Part shown: in pieces, positions 8,256 to 14,731 of the stretch
How the letters are laid out: each line of letters begins with the position of its first letter
Position numbering within the stretch: the stretch's first letter is position 1
Source of the DNA: Flavobacterium crassostreae
GTDB taxonomy: Bacteria > Bacteroidota > Bacteroidia > Flavobacteriales > Flavobacteriaceae
DNA: 64,000 nt
Direction: 5' to 3'
Assembly: GCF_001831475.1 (NCBI RefSeq)
Contig: NZ_CP017688.1
Coordinates: 2,108,001 to 2,172,000, forward strand
Program-made: the position numbers and the translations under genes
Notes under the pieces: model-generated
What the model was told of the DNA's origin: nothing
Seen by the model: the letters and a program-made list of their open reading frames with translations, nothing else
The model's database searches: none

Positions 8256-8413
8256 AAAAAAAAGGGGTAAGAGATAAAAAAAATTATCAACAGGGAGCGA
8301 AAAAAGGGGTAAGAGATAAAAAAAATTATCAACAGGGAGCGAAAAGAGGGCAAAAAAAATAGCATGTTCAATTGAATGAACACGCTATCTATATAGTTAT
8401 TTGTTGTTGTCAT
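8252..8413 (-). CDS. Tiny membrane protein with duplicated hydrophobic segment (53 aa)
   Basis: The ORF from the ATG at 8413 encodes 53 residues. The C-terminal two-thirds consists of two copies of a 14-residue hydrophobic unit (FRSLLIIFFISYPF), produced exactly by the in-frame 42-bp repeat. It ends with ATGA overlapping the next gene, and the repeat length is a multiple of three, both in favour of coding. Against it, a hairpin followed by eight Us lies inside the ORF (8351-8388). If real, it would be a membrane-disrupting or holin-like peptide; that is a guess from hydrophobicity only. Confidence 0.45.
   Translation of the reverse strand: MTTTNNYIDSVFIQLNMLFFLPSFRSLLIIFFISYPFFRSLLIIFFISYPFFL
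8259..8342. repeat. Two tandem 42-bp direct repeats
   Basis: The unit contains GGGGTAAGAGATA followed by an A run, TTATCAACAGGGAGCG; copies have GGGG at 8264 and 8306, a period of exactly 42. It encodes the duplicated 14-residue segment of the 53-residue ORF. Confidence 0.85.
8351..8388 (-). terminator. Hairpin with U run at the end of the late operon
   Basis: Stem ATAGC/GCTAT and TGTTCA/TGAACA (8359-8388), followed on the minus strand by eight Ts (8351-8358). It looks like a standard intrinsic terminator about 115 bp after the 196-residue gene, but it also lies within the 53-residue ORF, so it may terminate only partly. Confidence 0.6.
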
Positions 8414-8420
8414 GTATTTT

Positions 8421-8463
8421 GATTTTTTTTCTAATAAGAGCCTTCCAGAGCTATAATCTTATT
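8421..8463. other. Second stem-loop sharing sequence with the one near rep
   Basis: Stem AATAAGA (8433-8439) with TCTTATT (8457-8463). On the minus strand GGCTCTTATT, an A-rich tract and then ATGACA follow, the same series as at 7948-7924 before the rep start. The two stem-loops thus form a repeated leader module in front of two phage ORFs that both begin Met-Thr. Confidence 0.5.
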
Positions 8464-8501
8464 ACGAAGTTTTGACAAATATACATATTTTTTTTAATTG
8501 T

Positions 8502-9092
8502 TTATATTGGTTCGAAAATATTTGAAATTAAATTACCTGCCATATCTTCAATTTTTACCCTTGTCATATTCGTTAATTGACCTAACGGAAGAGAAAATTT
8601 GGTTTGATTTTCGGTAAAATAAAGTAGGTACATTGAACCAACTGGAGGAGCTTTTGGCGGCTGAGTTCTAGAACTTAATTCAAAATAATACCTTGTTTTT
8701 GTGTAGGTTACACCCCCATCATTTGAAAAAAACAAATTAAAATCTGTTTTTGGTCTAAAACTAAAATCGACATTAACAGCAGAAGCAGGAAGATAGGGGG
8801 AGGACAAAATTAAATTTGGGAAAGGTTCTATTTGGCAAGTTGCAGTTAATAGGGTGTTTTCTCTTCGGAAATATGCCGTTTTTAACATGGAAATATCGGT
8901 AAACTCGGAATTAAATATTAAGCGTTCGATATGGGTTAATTGGAGGCATTCGTGGGGCTCTTTTATAAAATTAATACCTTTACGTAGAGCGCAAAATATA
9001 AGCCTTTCAGGCACTACAATTGGTATATCTAGGGTAGGGCGTTCAATTGTGCCTAATTGTAGATTTTCGTTTAGATAGTATAATATGTACAT
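8502..9092 (-). CDS. Provirus late protein, candidate minor capsid or spike (196 aa)
   Basis: 196 residues, no signal peptide or membrane segment seen. It is rich in predicted beta-strand (YILYYLNENLQLGTI, alternating hydrophobics, several Pro-rich turns such as QPPKAPPVGS). It is the last gene of the tight late block, 17 bp after the 186-residue membrane protein. A beta-rich soluble protein at the end of a capsid operon could be a vertex, spike or receptor-binding protein. That is inferred from position and composition only; no family is recognised. Confidence 0.55.
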   Translation of the reverse strand: MYILYYLNENLQLGTIERPTLDIPIVVPERLIFCALRKGINFIKEPHECLQLTHIERLIFNSEFTDISMLKTAYFRRENTLLTATCQIEPFPNLILSSPYLPASAVNVDFSFRPKTDFNLFFSNDGGVTYTKTRYYFELSSRTQPPKAPPVGSMYLLYFTENQTKFSLPLGQLTNMTRVKIEDMAGNLISNIFEPI

Positions 9093-9109
9093 GGTGTTTT
9101 TTTTTTAAA

Positions 9110-9670
9110 TTAAAGCCAGAAATAATTGCGTTTTTTGTAAAAATTAGAAAGTTCTTGGGATTGTTCTTTCGATAAGTATTTCAAAACATCGGCTTTTAGG
9201 TTTCTTGAACGTGTGGCGGTTGTGTAATAGAAATCTTCCAAAATAGGGAAAGTTCCAAGGTGTTGTTTTAAAAGCCTAATTGCTGTCTCCTCGTCTTCTG
9301 TCCAAGCCTTGACATTAAAAAACTCAAAATTTCCTATTTGATGGTTATCGTCAACGTTTGTACCAAATGCGGTGGCTATTTTTAAAGCATTGGTGTTTAT
9401 TTGATTGATTGTTTTTTGGTTTAAATTTGGATACTTTTTTTTGACTTGCTCTACTTTTTGTTTAATAATTGCAGGGTTTCCAGTGGCATTTTCTGCTGTG
9501 TTTCTGTCTTTTTTTGCTTCGTCGGTTGCTTGTTCAATTTTATTTTTGAATTTTAAAATGTACTTATACAGGTAAGGGAAGAGCAAAAAAAACAAAACGA
9601 TAATAACCCCATATTTCTTTAAAAATGGGGTTATTTTGTTGGATATATTAATTTTAGCGTTTTGTGCCAT
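9110..9670 (-). CDS. Provirus membrane protein with one N-terminal TM (186 aa)
   Basis: One clear membrane segment (GVIIVLFFLLFPYLYKYIL, about residues 21-39) follows a basic N-terminus. A charged, helical middle (KIEQATDEAKKDRNTAEN..VKQKVEQVKKKYPNL) and a soluble tail of about 100 residues complete it. Its ATG at 9670 overlaps the end of the 38-residue ORF. In phages with an internal membrane such proteins anchor the capsid or form a DNA-delivery device; here that is inference. No family recognised. Confidence 0.6.
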   Translation of the reverse strand: MAQNAKINISNKITPFLKKYGVIIVLFFLLFPYLYKYILKFKNKIEQATDEAKKDRNTAENATGNPAIIKQKVEQVKKKYPNLNQKTINQINTNALKIATAFGTNVDDNHQIGNFEFFNVKAWTEDEETAIRLLKQHLGTFPILEDFYYTTATRSRNLKADVLKYLSKEQSQELSNFYKKRNYFWL

Positions 9671-9770
9671 TATTTTTTATTTTGGTGTAAATAAAATAGG
9701 TAAGTAGTACGCCAACGACGATTAAAACAGTTTTTTGGTGTTCTTGGTAAAATTCTTTGATTTTTAACAT
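9654..9770 (-). CDS. Tiny single-pass membrane protein (38 aa)
   Basis: ATG at 9770, 38 residues: a short charged N-terminus (MLKIKEFYQEHQK), one membrane span (TVLIVVGVLLTYFIYT) and a basic tail. It overlaps the start of the 186-residue membrane protein by 17 nt in another frame, fits the tight packing of the late operon and fills a gap otherwise left empty. A small virion-membrane protein is the likely role. Confidence 0.6.
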   Translation of the reverse strand: MLKIKEFYQEHQKTVLIVVGVLLTYFIYTKIKNNGTKR

Positions 9771-9817
9771 TTTGATTTTGATTTAAAATTTTTTATAATT
9801 TGGTTTTTGGGTTTGGT

Positions 9818-10372
9818 TTAGGTAAAAAAAAACAAGGAAATAGCTAGTATAGAGGTAAAAAGCAAGCGTTTTAAAAGGTCTTTGTTGCTTGTTTTAGTAT
9901 CGACAATTAAAACATCATCCGATACAGTGCCTAACATCGCTATTGCCTCCTTTATATGGCTATCCGTTACTAACTTTGCATTTTGTTTGCCGTTTTCGTG
10001 CTCAATGATGGCACGTGCTATATTAAATAAAAAAACGGCATCAATTTTTTTTAGTTGCGAATCAGGATTTAAAACGAGTTTTTTTGCTATTGTTTGAACG
10101 TATAAATCCGTGTTGTTTTCGTTTGGCGGGGCATATTCAGTAATTAATTTACGAATGGTGTTTTTACCTTTTTTTATATCGGTTATCACATCCCGAAGCA
10201 TTGCACGTATACCGTATTGTATGGTGGTAAATTGTTCAAATTTGCGTTGAAAATCGGTATTGTTTTGTGCCGGTATTTTACCTTGCCAAGCAATATTGGT
10301 AAAAATTAAATTACCCGGGTTGTTGTTTCTGATACCTCGACTAAGGTCTTTTTTGCCTAAAAAACTATTCAT
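9818..10372 (-). CDS. Virion-type muralytic protein with C-terminal membrane anchor
   Basis: 184 residues. The N-terminal motif RGIRNNNPGNLIF (residues 12-24) is the hallmark of the small lysozyme/transglycosylase-like proteins of phages (often annotated structural protein P5). It is followed by YGIRAMLRDVITDI and the helical body of that fold. The last 19 residues (LLKRLLFTSILAISLFFFT) form a membrane anchor. A membrane-anchored cell-wall hydrolase is what a phage with an internal lipid membrane needs to cross peptidoglycan during entry, so it is probably a virion protein rather than the lysis enzyme. It overlaps the 53-residue gene upstream by 8 nt. Confidence 0.8.
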   Translation of the reverse strand: MNSFLGKKDLSRGIRNNNPGNLIFTNIAWQGKIPAQNNTDFQRKFEQFTTIQYGIRAMLRDVITDIKKGKNTIRKLITEYAPPNENNTDLYVQTIAKKLVLNPDSQLKKIDAVFLFNIARAIIEHENGKQNAKLVTDSHIKEAIAMLGTVSDDVLIVDTKTSNKDLLKRLLFTSILAISLFFFT

Positions 10373-10526
10373 TGGTTTCTATTTTAGGGGTTTGTTTTTC
10401 TTGGAGTGTTTCAAATCTTTCTTTCGCGAACTCCAAAATTTCCATAAGTAGTATAAAATAGGCACCATATTTGACTGCAATTTGTAGGAACTTTCCGACT
10501 CCTGAGATGATATTTATTTTTTTCAT
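10365..10526 (-). CDS. Tiny amphipathic/membrane protein (53 aa)
   Basis: ATG at 10526, 53 residues: MKKINIISGVGKFLQIAVK followed by the hydrophobic YGAYFILLMEILEFA and a charged tail. It lies 1 bp after the 152-residue gene and overlaps the start of the muralytic gene by 8 nt, as expected for a real gene in this block. One weak membrane segment is possible. No family is recognised. Confidence 0.55.
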   Translation of the reverse strand: MKKINIISGVGKFLQIAVKYGAYFILLMEILEFAKERFETLQEKQTPKIETNE

Positions 10527-10527
10527 T

Positions 10528-10986
10528 TTATCGTTTTTTCTTTATATATTCTGGCGTTAGAAATGAAAAGTATTTCTTTTTGTGATTTACAATACATTTT
10601 GTGTTTCCTAAGTCAAAATAGAGAGCCCCTTTTCGTACATCGTACATTCCAAAGAGTGTTTTTGTATCTTTGTTATCTTTGTACTTTATTACCCACTTTT
10701 CGAAGCCATCCTTTACACTTTCGCCATTTAGGTTGGTTTGGTTCAACATTCGCCTTGCATTAACGGAAATCAAGCCAAAACGCTTGGTAGTCTTCCATGC
10801 AAATATTGTTTCAAAGGGTTCGAAATTTTGGGTACTTTTCGGTCGCACTGTCTGTAATTCCGCATCACTTTTTGAGGTGTAATTTTTCTTTGATGAAGTA
10901 CTGGAAGAAGAGGAAGAAAACATAACGCTTTTGCCTTCTTTGTCCGTATATCCAATTTTTTTGCCTTCCTTGTTGTATATATCCAT
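10528..10986 (-). CDS. Provirus late protein with Ser-rich segment (152 aa)
   Basis: The N-terminus MDIYNKEGKKIGYTDKEGKSVMF looks like a short beta repeat. A Ser/Thr-rich linker (residues 24-40) and a folded C-terminal domain of about 100 residues follow (RFGLISVNARRMLNQ ... YFDLGNTKCIVNHKKKYFSFLTPEYIKKKR). It is soluble, basic and of unknown family. It sits in the middle of the structural block, 4 bp after the 53-residue membrane ORF, so a minor capsid or DNA-associated role is likely but unproven. Confidence 0.55.
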   Translation of the reverse strand: MDIYNKEGKKIGYTDKEGKSVMFSSSSSSTSSKKNYTSKSDAELQTVRPKSTQNFEPFETIFAWKTTKRFGLISVNARRMLNQTNLNGESVKDGFEKWVIKYKDNKDTKTLFGMYDVRKGALYFDLGNTKCIVNHKKKYFSFLTPEYIKKKR

Positions 10987-10990
10987 TTTT

Positions 10991-11152
10991 TTATGGGTTT
11001 TTTGGTTTTTTTAACATTTTTACTATTCCTACTATTCCTACTATTATCTGAACAGCCAACTTGATTATATCTATTGTCTGAGTAGGGGAGGGCACAAATT
11101 CGATACCCTCAATTAGTCCTACCGTTGTCCCTGATGTTAACAATGTACTCAT
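10991..11152 (-). CDS. Tiny single-pass membrane protein (53 aa)
   Basis: ATG at 11152 overlaps the TAA of the 157-residue gene by one base (TAATG), strongly suggesting coupling. It has 53 residues with one hydrophobic helix (IIKLAVQIIVGIVGIVKML) and a short basic tail KKPKNP. The size and single span are typical of virion membrane proteins of lipid-containing phages. No family is recognised. Confidence 0.6.
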   Translation of the reverse strand: MSTLLTSGTTVGLIEGIEFVPSPTQTIDIIKLAVQIIVGIVGIVKMLKKPKNP

Positions 11153-11625
11153 TAGCGGTAACTACGTTTTACTGGTTGTTTCTTTGCGTTTTTTCTGATG
11201 AAATAAATGGCAATTCCAAGGGTTAAAATAGCTATTGCTAGTTGTTTCCAATGTTGGCTAAACCATTCTTTTATACTCATGTCAATTAAGCTAGAACCGC
11301 CTTTTGAAAGTGCTTTTTTAGTACCTTGGTTCATTCCATCAATTGCGCCATCAATTACCGCACCGCCTAACATTTCTACAGCGGAAGAAGTGACTACTTT
11401 TGTAACTTGATTAATATCATGGTTATTTTGTTGTCGTAAAATTTCGGCATCATACGCCCGCTGGTCTCTTTTTGCTTGGGCTTGGTCTTGCAAGTTTTGG
11501 GCGGTTGACTGAAGAACCCCGCCAAATCCAGGTATCACACCTAATGCGGGGGTAGCTATTTTTGCAAAATTTTTAAACGAAACGTTTTTTTTGATTGATT
11601 TACCTATTTTTTTAAAAAATCCCAT
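11152..11625 (-). CDS. Provirus protein with Gly-rich N-terminus and C-terminal TM (157 aa)
   Basis: Basic N-terminus (MGFFKKIGKSIKKNVSFKN), then a Gly/Ala stretch (ALGVIPGFGGVLQ), a Gln/Ala-rich coiled region (LQDQAQAKRDQRAYDAEILRQQNN) and one membrane helix near the C-terminus (QLAIAILTLGIAIYFI) with a basic tail. This layout resembles DNA pilot or internal membrane proteins of small ssDNA phages, though no homology can be shown by eye. It starts 1 bp after the candidate capsid gene. Confidence 0.6.
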   Translation of the reverse strand: MGFFKKIGKSIKKNVSFKNFAKIATPALGVIPGFGGVLQSTAQNLQDQAQAKRDQRAYDAEILRQQNNHDINQVTKVVTSSAVEMLGGAVIDGAIDGMNQGTKKALSKGGSSLIDMSIKEWFSQHWKQLAIAILTLGIAIYFIRKNAKKQPVKRSYR

Positions 11626-11626
11626 A

Positions 11627-12349
11627 TTAGATGTGGTTTCTAAGTATTAAATTAATTGTTTTACCTTGTGTTTTTCTGATGTTTACATTTACTACAGCGA
11701 TTAGTGGTAATTGTATTTTGTCGGGAAAACTTGATTGTATGCTATTGTTAGATTTCACGTAAGCCACTGGGTCGATTGACTTACTTAATACCTCTAGCTC
11801 GAATAACGAGTACTTAACAATTTTGCCGTTGTCAAATGAATAGTTTATCTCTTCAATGCTATCGTCTTTATCTAGCACCAAGATGTCGTACCCCTCCACG
11901 TTAAAATCTTTGTTGGTATCTTCCGACCCCATGCTTTTATGTTCGAATGAAAAAATTTGAGTAGTGGTTAAAGGCTCTTCAATACCATTAATTTGATATT
12001 TTTTTGTTTCGTCTAAACCTTTTAATTCCACCTTAATTACGTCTTTTTCAAATAGATGGATAGCACCATTTAAAGCTATTTCGCAAGTGGCTACTAATCC
12101 AAAACCTCGGGGTAAATCGGAAACGAGGGCGTCCTCTCCGTATGTTGTAGCTAGTAAAAAATCCTTTAGAGACATTAAGCCTTTCGTGATTTCAAAATTA
12201 GTACCGTTTGCTCTTTCAATTTCCACCCTGATAGTTTCGGTAGTTAAATCTTTGTATTCTTTTTCAAGTGCTAAAATTAAAGTTGAAACGCCTTTTGTTA
12301 CTGGAATAATACCGCTTTCTTTTACACCTGTTTTTTTGAAAATTTCCAT
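11627..12349 (-). CDS. Candidate major capsid protein (240 aa)
   Basis: The largest soluble protein of the late block and its first gene, starting about 50 bp after a terminator. It has no membrane segment and no cysteine-rich motif. The sequence alternates hydrophobic strands and turns (TETIRVEIERANGTNFEITK, KDVIKVELKGL, DKIQLPLIAVVNVNI, KTINLILRNHI), as expected for a beta-barrel coat protein. At 240 residues it is near the lower limit for a double jelly-roll and longer than most single jelly-rolls. The call comes from position, size and strand pattern; structure prediction would decide. Confidence 0.45.
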   Translation of the reverse strand: MEIFKKTGVKESGIIPVTKGVSTLILALEKEYKDLTTETIRVEIERANGTNFEITKGLMSLKDFLLATTYGEDALVSDLPRGFGLVATCEIALNGAIHLFEKDVIKVELKGLDETKKYQINGIEEPLTTTQIFSFEHKSMGSEDTNKDFNVEGYDILVLDKDDSIEEINYSFDNGKIVKYSLFELEVLSKSIDPVAYVKSNNSIQSSFPDKIQLPLIAVVNVNIRKTQGKTINLILRNHI

Positions 12350-12397
12350 GTTTTTTTTTTATAGTTTTACATTATTTGTTTGGCAAAAATTGGCATA

Positions 12398-12430
12398 AAA
12401 AAAACCGTAATTTTTGAAAATTACGGTTTT
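12398..12430 (-). terminator. Intrinsic terminator between early and late provirus genes
   Basis: Perfect stem AAAACCGTAATTTT with AAAATTACGGTTTT and a very short loop, followed on the minus strand by eight Us. It separates the HTH gene (ending 12451) from the candidate capsid gene (starting 12349), so late genes should have their own promoter. Confidence 0.85.
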
Positions 12431-12450
12431 TGGGGTTTTTGGCATGGTTT

Positions 12451-12615
12451 TTACTCTATTTTAAAGTACTTTTTAAAATGAAAAAAAAGGACTATATTTA
12501 TTTCATACTGTTGTTTTATATCCTTAAAATATTTTTCGGCGGTTGCTAGTGATACTGCTAATAATTCGGCTACATCTTTAGCCGTTAGTTTTTGGGTTTC
12601 CTTTTTTTCGTTCAT
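12451..12615 (-). CDS. Small helix-turn-helix protein (54 aa)
   Basis: ATG at 12615, 54 residues. After a charged start it reads KLTAKDVAELLAVSLATAEKYFKDIKQQYEI, a textbook helix-turn-helix (AKDVAELLAVSLATAEKYF). A hydrophobic/aromatic C-terminus follows. It lies between the Cys-rich genes and the terminator, at the end of the early group, so it may be the phage regulator or a DNA-binding accessory of Rep. It is below the usual ORF length cutoff. Confidence 0.65.
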   Translation of the reverse strand: MNEKKETQKLTAKDVAELLAVSLATAEKYFKDIKQQYEINIVLFFHFKKYFKIE

Positions 12616-12679
12616 TGGAAGCTTTTTTAAGAGCGGGAGGGCTGAAACTCCCGCTTTTTTTTATTAAATTAAGTTTATA

Positions 12680-12877
12680 TTATCTTTTAGGCTTTGTTTC
12701 TTCAATAAAAAAATTTGGATTTAAAAAACGCTCTTTTTTTGGCTCGTAAAAAGTGCAGTCTTTTCTTGTTTTATACTTCCATCGTTGTGGTATTATACCA
12801 CAAACACCTTCAATTGTTTTATTTTCACTGGAAGTTAAAGGTATCCAATTTTCGCATTTCTTACACGTATATATCAT
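12680..12877 (-). CDS. Zinc-ribbon-like small protein (65 aa)
   Basis: 65 residues with CKKCENW at the N-terminus, then VCGII and DCTFYEPKKE. The four cysteines are spaced like a zinc ribbon (CxxC...C...C). It shares the C..C...C..F.P pattern with the 95-residue neighbour, suggesting related proteins from duplication. It starts 4 bp after the end of that gene. Probably a nucleic-acid- or protein-binding accessory; function unknown. Confidence 0.6.
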   Translation of the reverse strand: MIYTCKKCENWIPLTSSENKTIEGVCGIIPQRWKYKTRKDCTFYEPKKERFLNPNFFIEETKPKR

Positions 12878-12881
12878 ATTG

Positions 12882-13169
12882 TTAAAATAAAGTTAATTGT
12901 TCTTGTTTTGGTTGTTCTTGTTTTGGGTCTTGTTTGTGTTTTTTATACAAATCTAATTCGGGTAAAATCAACACTAATTTATTAGCTTTTAGTTGGTTGA
13001 CGTGGTAATCTTGTTTTTTTTCGTGAGGTTCGAAGCCGTGACAGTTGGTTTCATCAAATTCAACTAATTGAGTAAAACGAGAGCAGAACCCCAAATGTTC
13101 GGTTCTTACATTGGAAATGTAACCTTGTGGGTTAAATTTTACGCAGTTTTTGCAGATGTTATTTTTCAT
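12882..13169 (-). CDS. Cys-rich small protein next to rep (95 aa)
   Basis: 95 residues. The N-terminal half has CKNCVKFNPQG, FCSRF and NCHGFEPHEK, a four-cysteine metal-binding pattern parallel to that of the 65-residue protein downstream. The C-terminal third is a Lys/Gln/Pro-rich tail (KQDPKQEQPKQEQLTLF). Its ATG at 13169 overlaps the rep stop codon (ATGA), so it is co-translated with Rep and may assist replication. Function inferred from linkage only. Confidence 0.6.
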   Translation of the reverse strand: MKNNICKNCVKFNPQGYISNVRTEHLGFCSRFTQLVEFDETNCHGFEPHEKKQDYHVNQLKANKLVLILPELDLYKKHKQDPKQEQPKQEQLTLF

Positions 13170-14428
13170 ATCAAAAGGGGTATATTATGTTTGTCAATTT
13201 CTATTTGTAAATCTTTAAAATCGTTAAAGTAGGTTAGTAGGTTGTATACCGAATTTAAACCGTTTTCTTTGTATTTGTTCAAAACGAGAGGTTGCAAGTC
13301 ATTTAATGCTATTTTGCGCCATACAGGGAGGGAAATTTTTAATAAAATTTCATCAATATTGGTTTCATCTACTATTTCTTGGTCGGTTTTGTTAAACTCT
13401 TCTATTTGTTCCGCATATTTTTTTAGTAAGCTTCTGGATATATTAACATAGTGCCTGCCTTGTGTGTATTCGACGTAAGTTGCGTATACCCAGTATAAAA
13501 GCCTTTTTTGTTGGTAATCTTCATAGTCTCCTAATGCTATTTTGGCTAGACAGGTAAAAGGGGTCAATCCTTTAGACCCTTTTATATTTCCTTTAGTCAT
13601 TTCATGCGTTATATCGTATTTTGCGAGATAGTCGGATATATCGGTTGTTAAAATTTTTTGATTTTGAGCCGAAACCAAACCGTTATTATCCCGAAATTTT
13701 GACCAGCGGGAAATAAAACGTTTTTGAAATTCAATTGAGGAAGCACCTTTTGAATTATCGTAAAAAAAAAGTACGTGTAAATGCGGATGCCATCCATTTA
13801 AAAAACTGTAGGTAATTTCAAGCGTTTTAACCATGCCAAAGAGCTCTATTTCTTTTTTATTGTCTTGATACCAGCGAGTGTTTTGGAATGCTTTAAAATT
13901 GCTTAAAAGCTTGTCTAACGTCTTAATTAAAGGGTCTTTTGCAGAATGCCTAACCGTAAGCGTTAAAAAGCCAATTGTTTTGCCCTCTTTTTGATGAGAA
14001 GTGATTAAAGCGCTTAATAATTCTTGTTTATTGTTTGCTATTTTCAATGCACAAACGGGACATCTCCAGTAACCGCCACAATTCGCAAGCCCCGAAAAAA
14101 ACAAGTTTCCTTTTTCGCTGCTGCATAATTTAATAGGGTTGTTATCGTTTCCGTGGGGTTTGTAACCGCAGTATTGAATGCGTGGACGTCGGTGTTCCTT
14201 TGTTTCTTTTACCGTGTAATTCTTTTTGGCAACATTCCGCATTGAGTGCAGGAGGGTTTTATACATTTCCACTTTTTCGGAAGATTGCTTTAATTCTTGG
14301 CGTACCAAAACCGTATCATTATCAAGCAAATCGGACTTTTTACGTCTTTTGGTGTTAAAGTATTGATTATCAAAGATATTTGCTATTTCTTCCGAACTAT
14401 AATTTATATTATGTAAAATAGAAAACAA
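13166..14428 (-). CDS. HUH replication-initiation protein (Rep), 5' end disrupted by integration
   Basis: Rolling-circle initiator. Motif 1 is FLTLT (154-158), the HUH metal-binding motif is HPHLH (214-218), and the tyrosine motif is in DYLAKYDITHE (Y267 or Y271). Cysteines at about 87, 102, 117, 123 and 126 (CPVC) form a probable zinc module before motif 1, as in Rep_1-like plasmid and phage proteins. In the integrated DNA the frame starts only with TTG at 14428 or an ATG at 14266. Codons before about 14402 come from the att site and host. In the circle the frame joins the ATG at 7926. Expression from the integrated copy is therefore doubtful. Confidence 0.85.
   Translation of the reverse strand: MFSILHNINYSSEEIANIFDNQYFNTKRRKKSDLLDNDTVLVRQELKQSSEKVEMYKTLLHSMRNVAKKNYTVKETKEHRRPRIQYCGYKPHGNDNNPIKLCSSEKGNLFFSGLANCGGYWRCPVCALKIANNKQELLSALITSHQKEGKTIGFLTLTVRHSAKDPLIKTLDKLLSNFKAFQNTRWYQDNKKEIELFGMVKTLEITYSFLNGWHPHLHVLFFYDNSKGASSIEFQKRFISRWSKFRDNNGLVSAQNQKILTTDISDYLAKYDITHEMTKGNIKGSKGLTPFTCLAKIALGDYEDYQQKRLLYWVYATYVEYTQGRHYVNISRSLLKKYAEQIEEFNKTDQEIVDETNIDEILLKISLPVWRKIALNDLQPLVLNKYKENGLNSVYNLLTYFNDFKDLQIEIDKHNIPLLI
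14392..14419 (+). other. attR: dif-like XerC/XerD site at right end of provirus
   Basis: Arms CCGAACTATAA (14392-14402) and TTATGTAAAAT (14409-14419) around central TTTATA. The right arm differs from the E. coli dif XerD arm TTATGTTAAAT at one position. Combining the left host arm at 7878 with this right arm gives the pre-insertion chromosomal site, which looks like a normal dif. Confidence 0.8.
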
Positions 14429-14439
14429 TTCAAATCCCT

Positions 14440-14701
14440 TAAATTACTATTTTTAGTTCCCCTTTTTGGTACAATTGCTACAGTATGGCCTTTAAAGTAT
14501 CTCAAAAAACACTTAATCGATAAATTATGTCTCTAGGACAGATTGTGTACTATTTCCGTTTATAATTTATTAAATTACTATTTTTAGTTCCCCTTTTTGG
14601 TACAATTGCTACAGTATGGCCTTTAAAGTATCTCAAAAAACACTTAATCGATAAATTATGTCTCTAGGACAGATTGTGTACTATTTCCGTTTATAATTTA
14701 T
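14440..14701. repeat. Perfect 131-bp tandem duplication
   Basis: The segment beginning TAAATTACTATTTTTAG occurs twice in a row with period 131 (starts 14440 and 14571); I found no difference between copies. It lies on the host side, 21 bp outside the right dif-like arm, and contains no ORF. It may be the duplicated upstream control region of the gene at 14732, a by-product of recombination at dif, or a contig-joining artefact. Confidence 0.9.
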
Positions 14702-14709
14702 TAATTTTG
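14674..14709 (+). promoter_or_regulatory. Putative promoter of the CBS/DUF294 gene
   Basis: TAATTTTG at 14702-14709 matches TAnnTTTG exactly; TTG at 14674 is 25 bp upstream, slightly long. The -33 side lies in the second repeat copy and the -7 box just after it, so the duplication did not break the promoter. Confidence 0.5.
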
Positions 14710-14731
14710 CGAAACTAAAACCAGAATCGCT

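Larger units (their letters stand above)
7889..14402 (-). mobile_element. Xer-integrated small ssDNA-type provirus (about 6.5 kb)
   Basis: All genes run on the minus strand. An early group comprises Rep (HUH nuclease), two Cys-rich small proteins and a small HTH protein. A terminator separates it from a tight late group: candidate capsid protein, five to six membrane proteins and a muralytic enzyme. There is no integrase, tail, terminase or packaging-ATPase gene. The ends are dif-like sites. Rep plus muralytic enzyme plus many short membrane proteins resembles the lipid-containing ssDNA phage FLiP of Flavobacterium and the small non-tailed ssDNA phages of Cellulophaga; relationship inferred from layout, not from a search. 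The attachment site interrupts the 5' end of rep. Confidence 0.8.

Noticed and set aside
7889..14402. Microviridae (gokushovirus) prophage
   Set aside because: No protein of about 500 residues like the microvirus coat, no pilot-protein/VP4 signature, and too many small membrane proteins.
14440..14701. CRISPR or transposon end repeats
   Set aside because: Two adjacent 131-bp copies without spacers, terminal inverted repeats or transposase.
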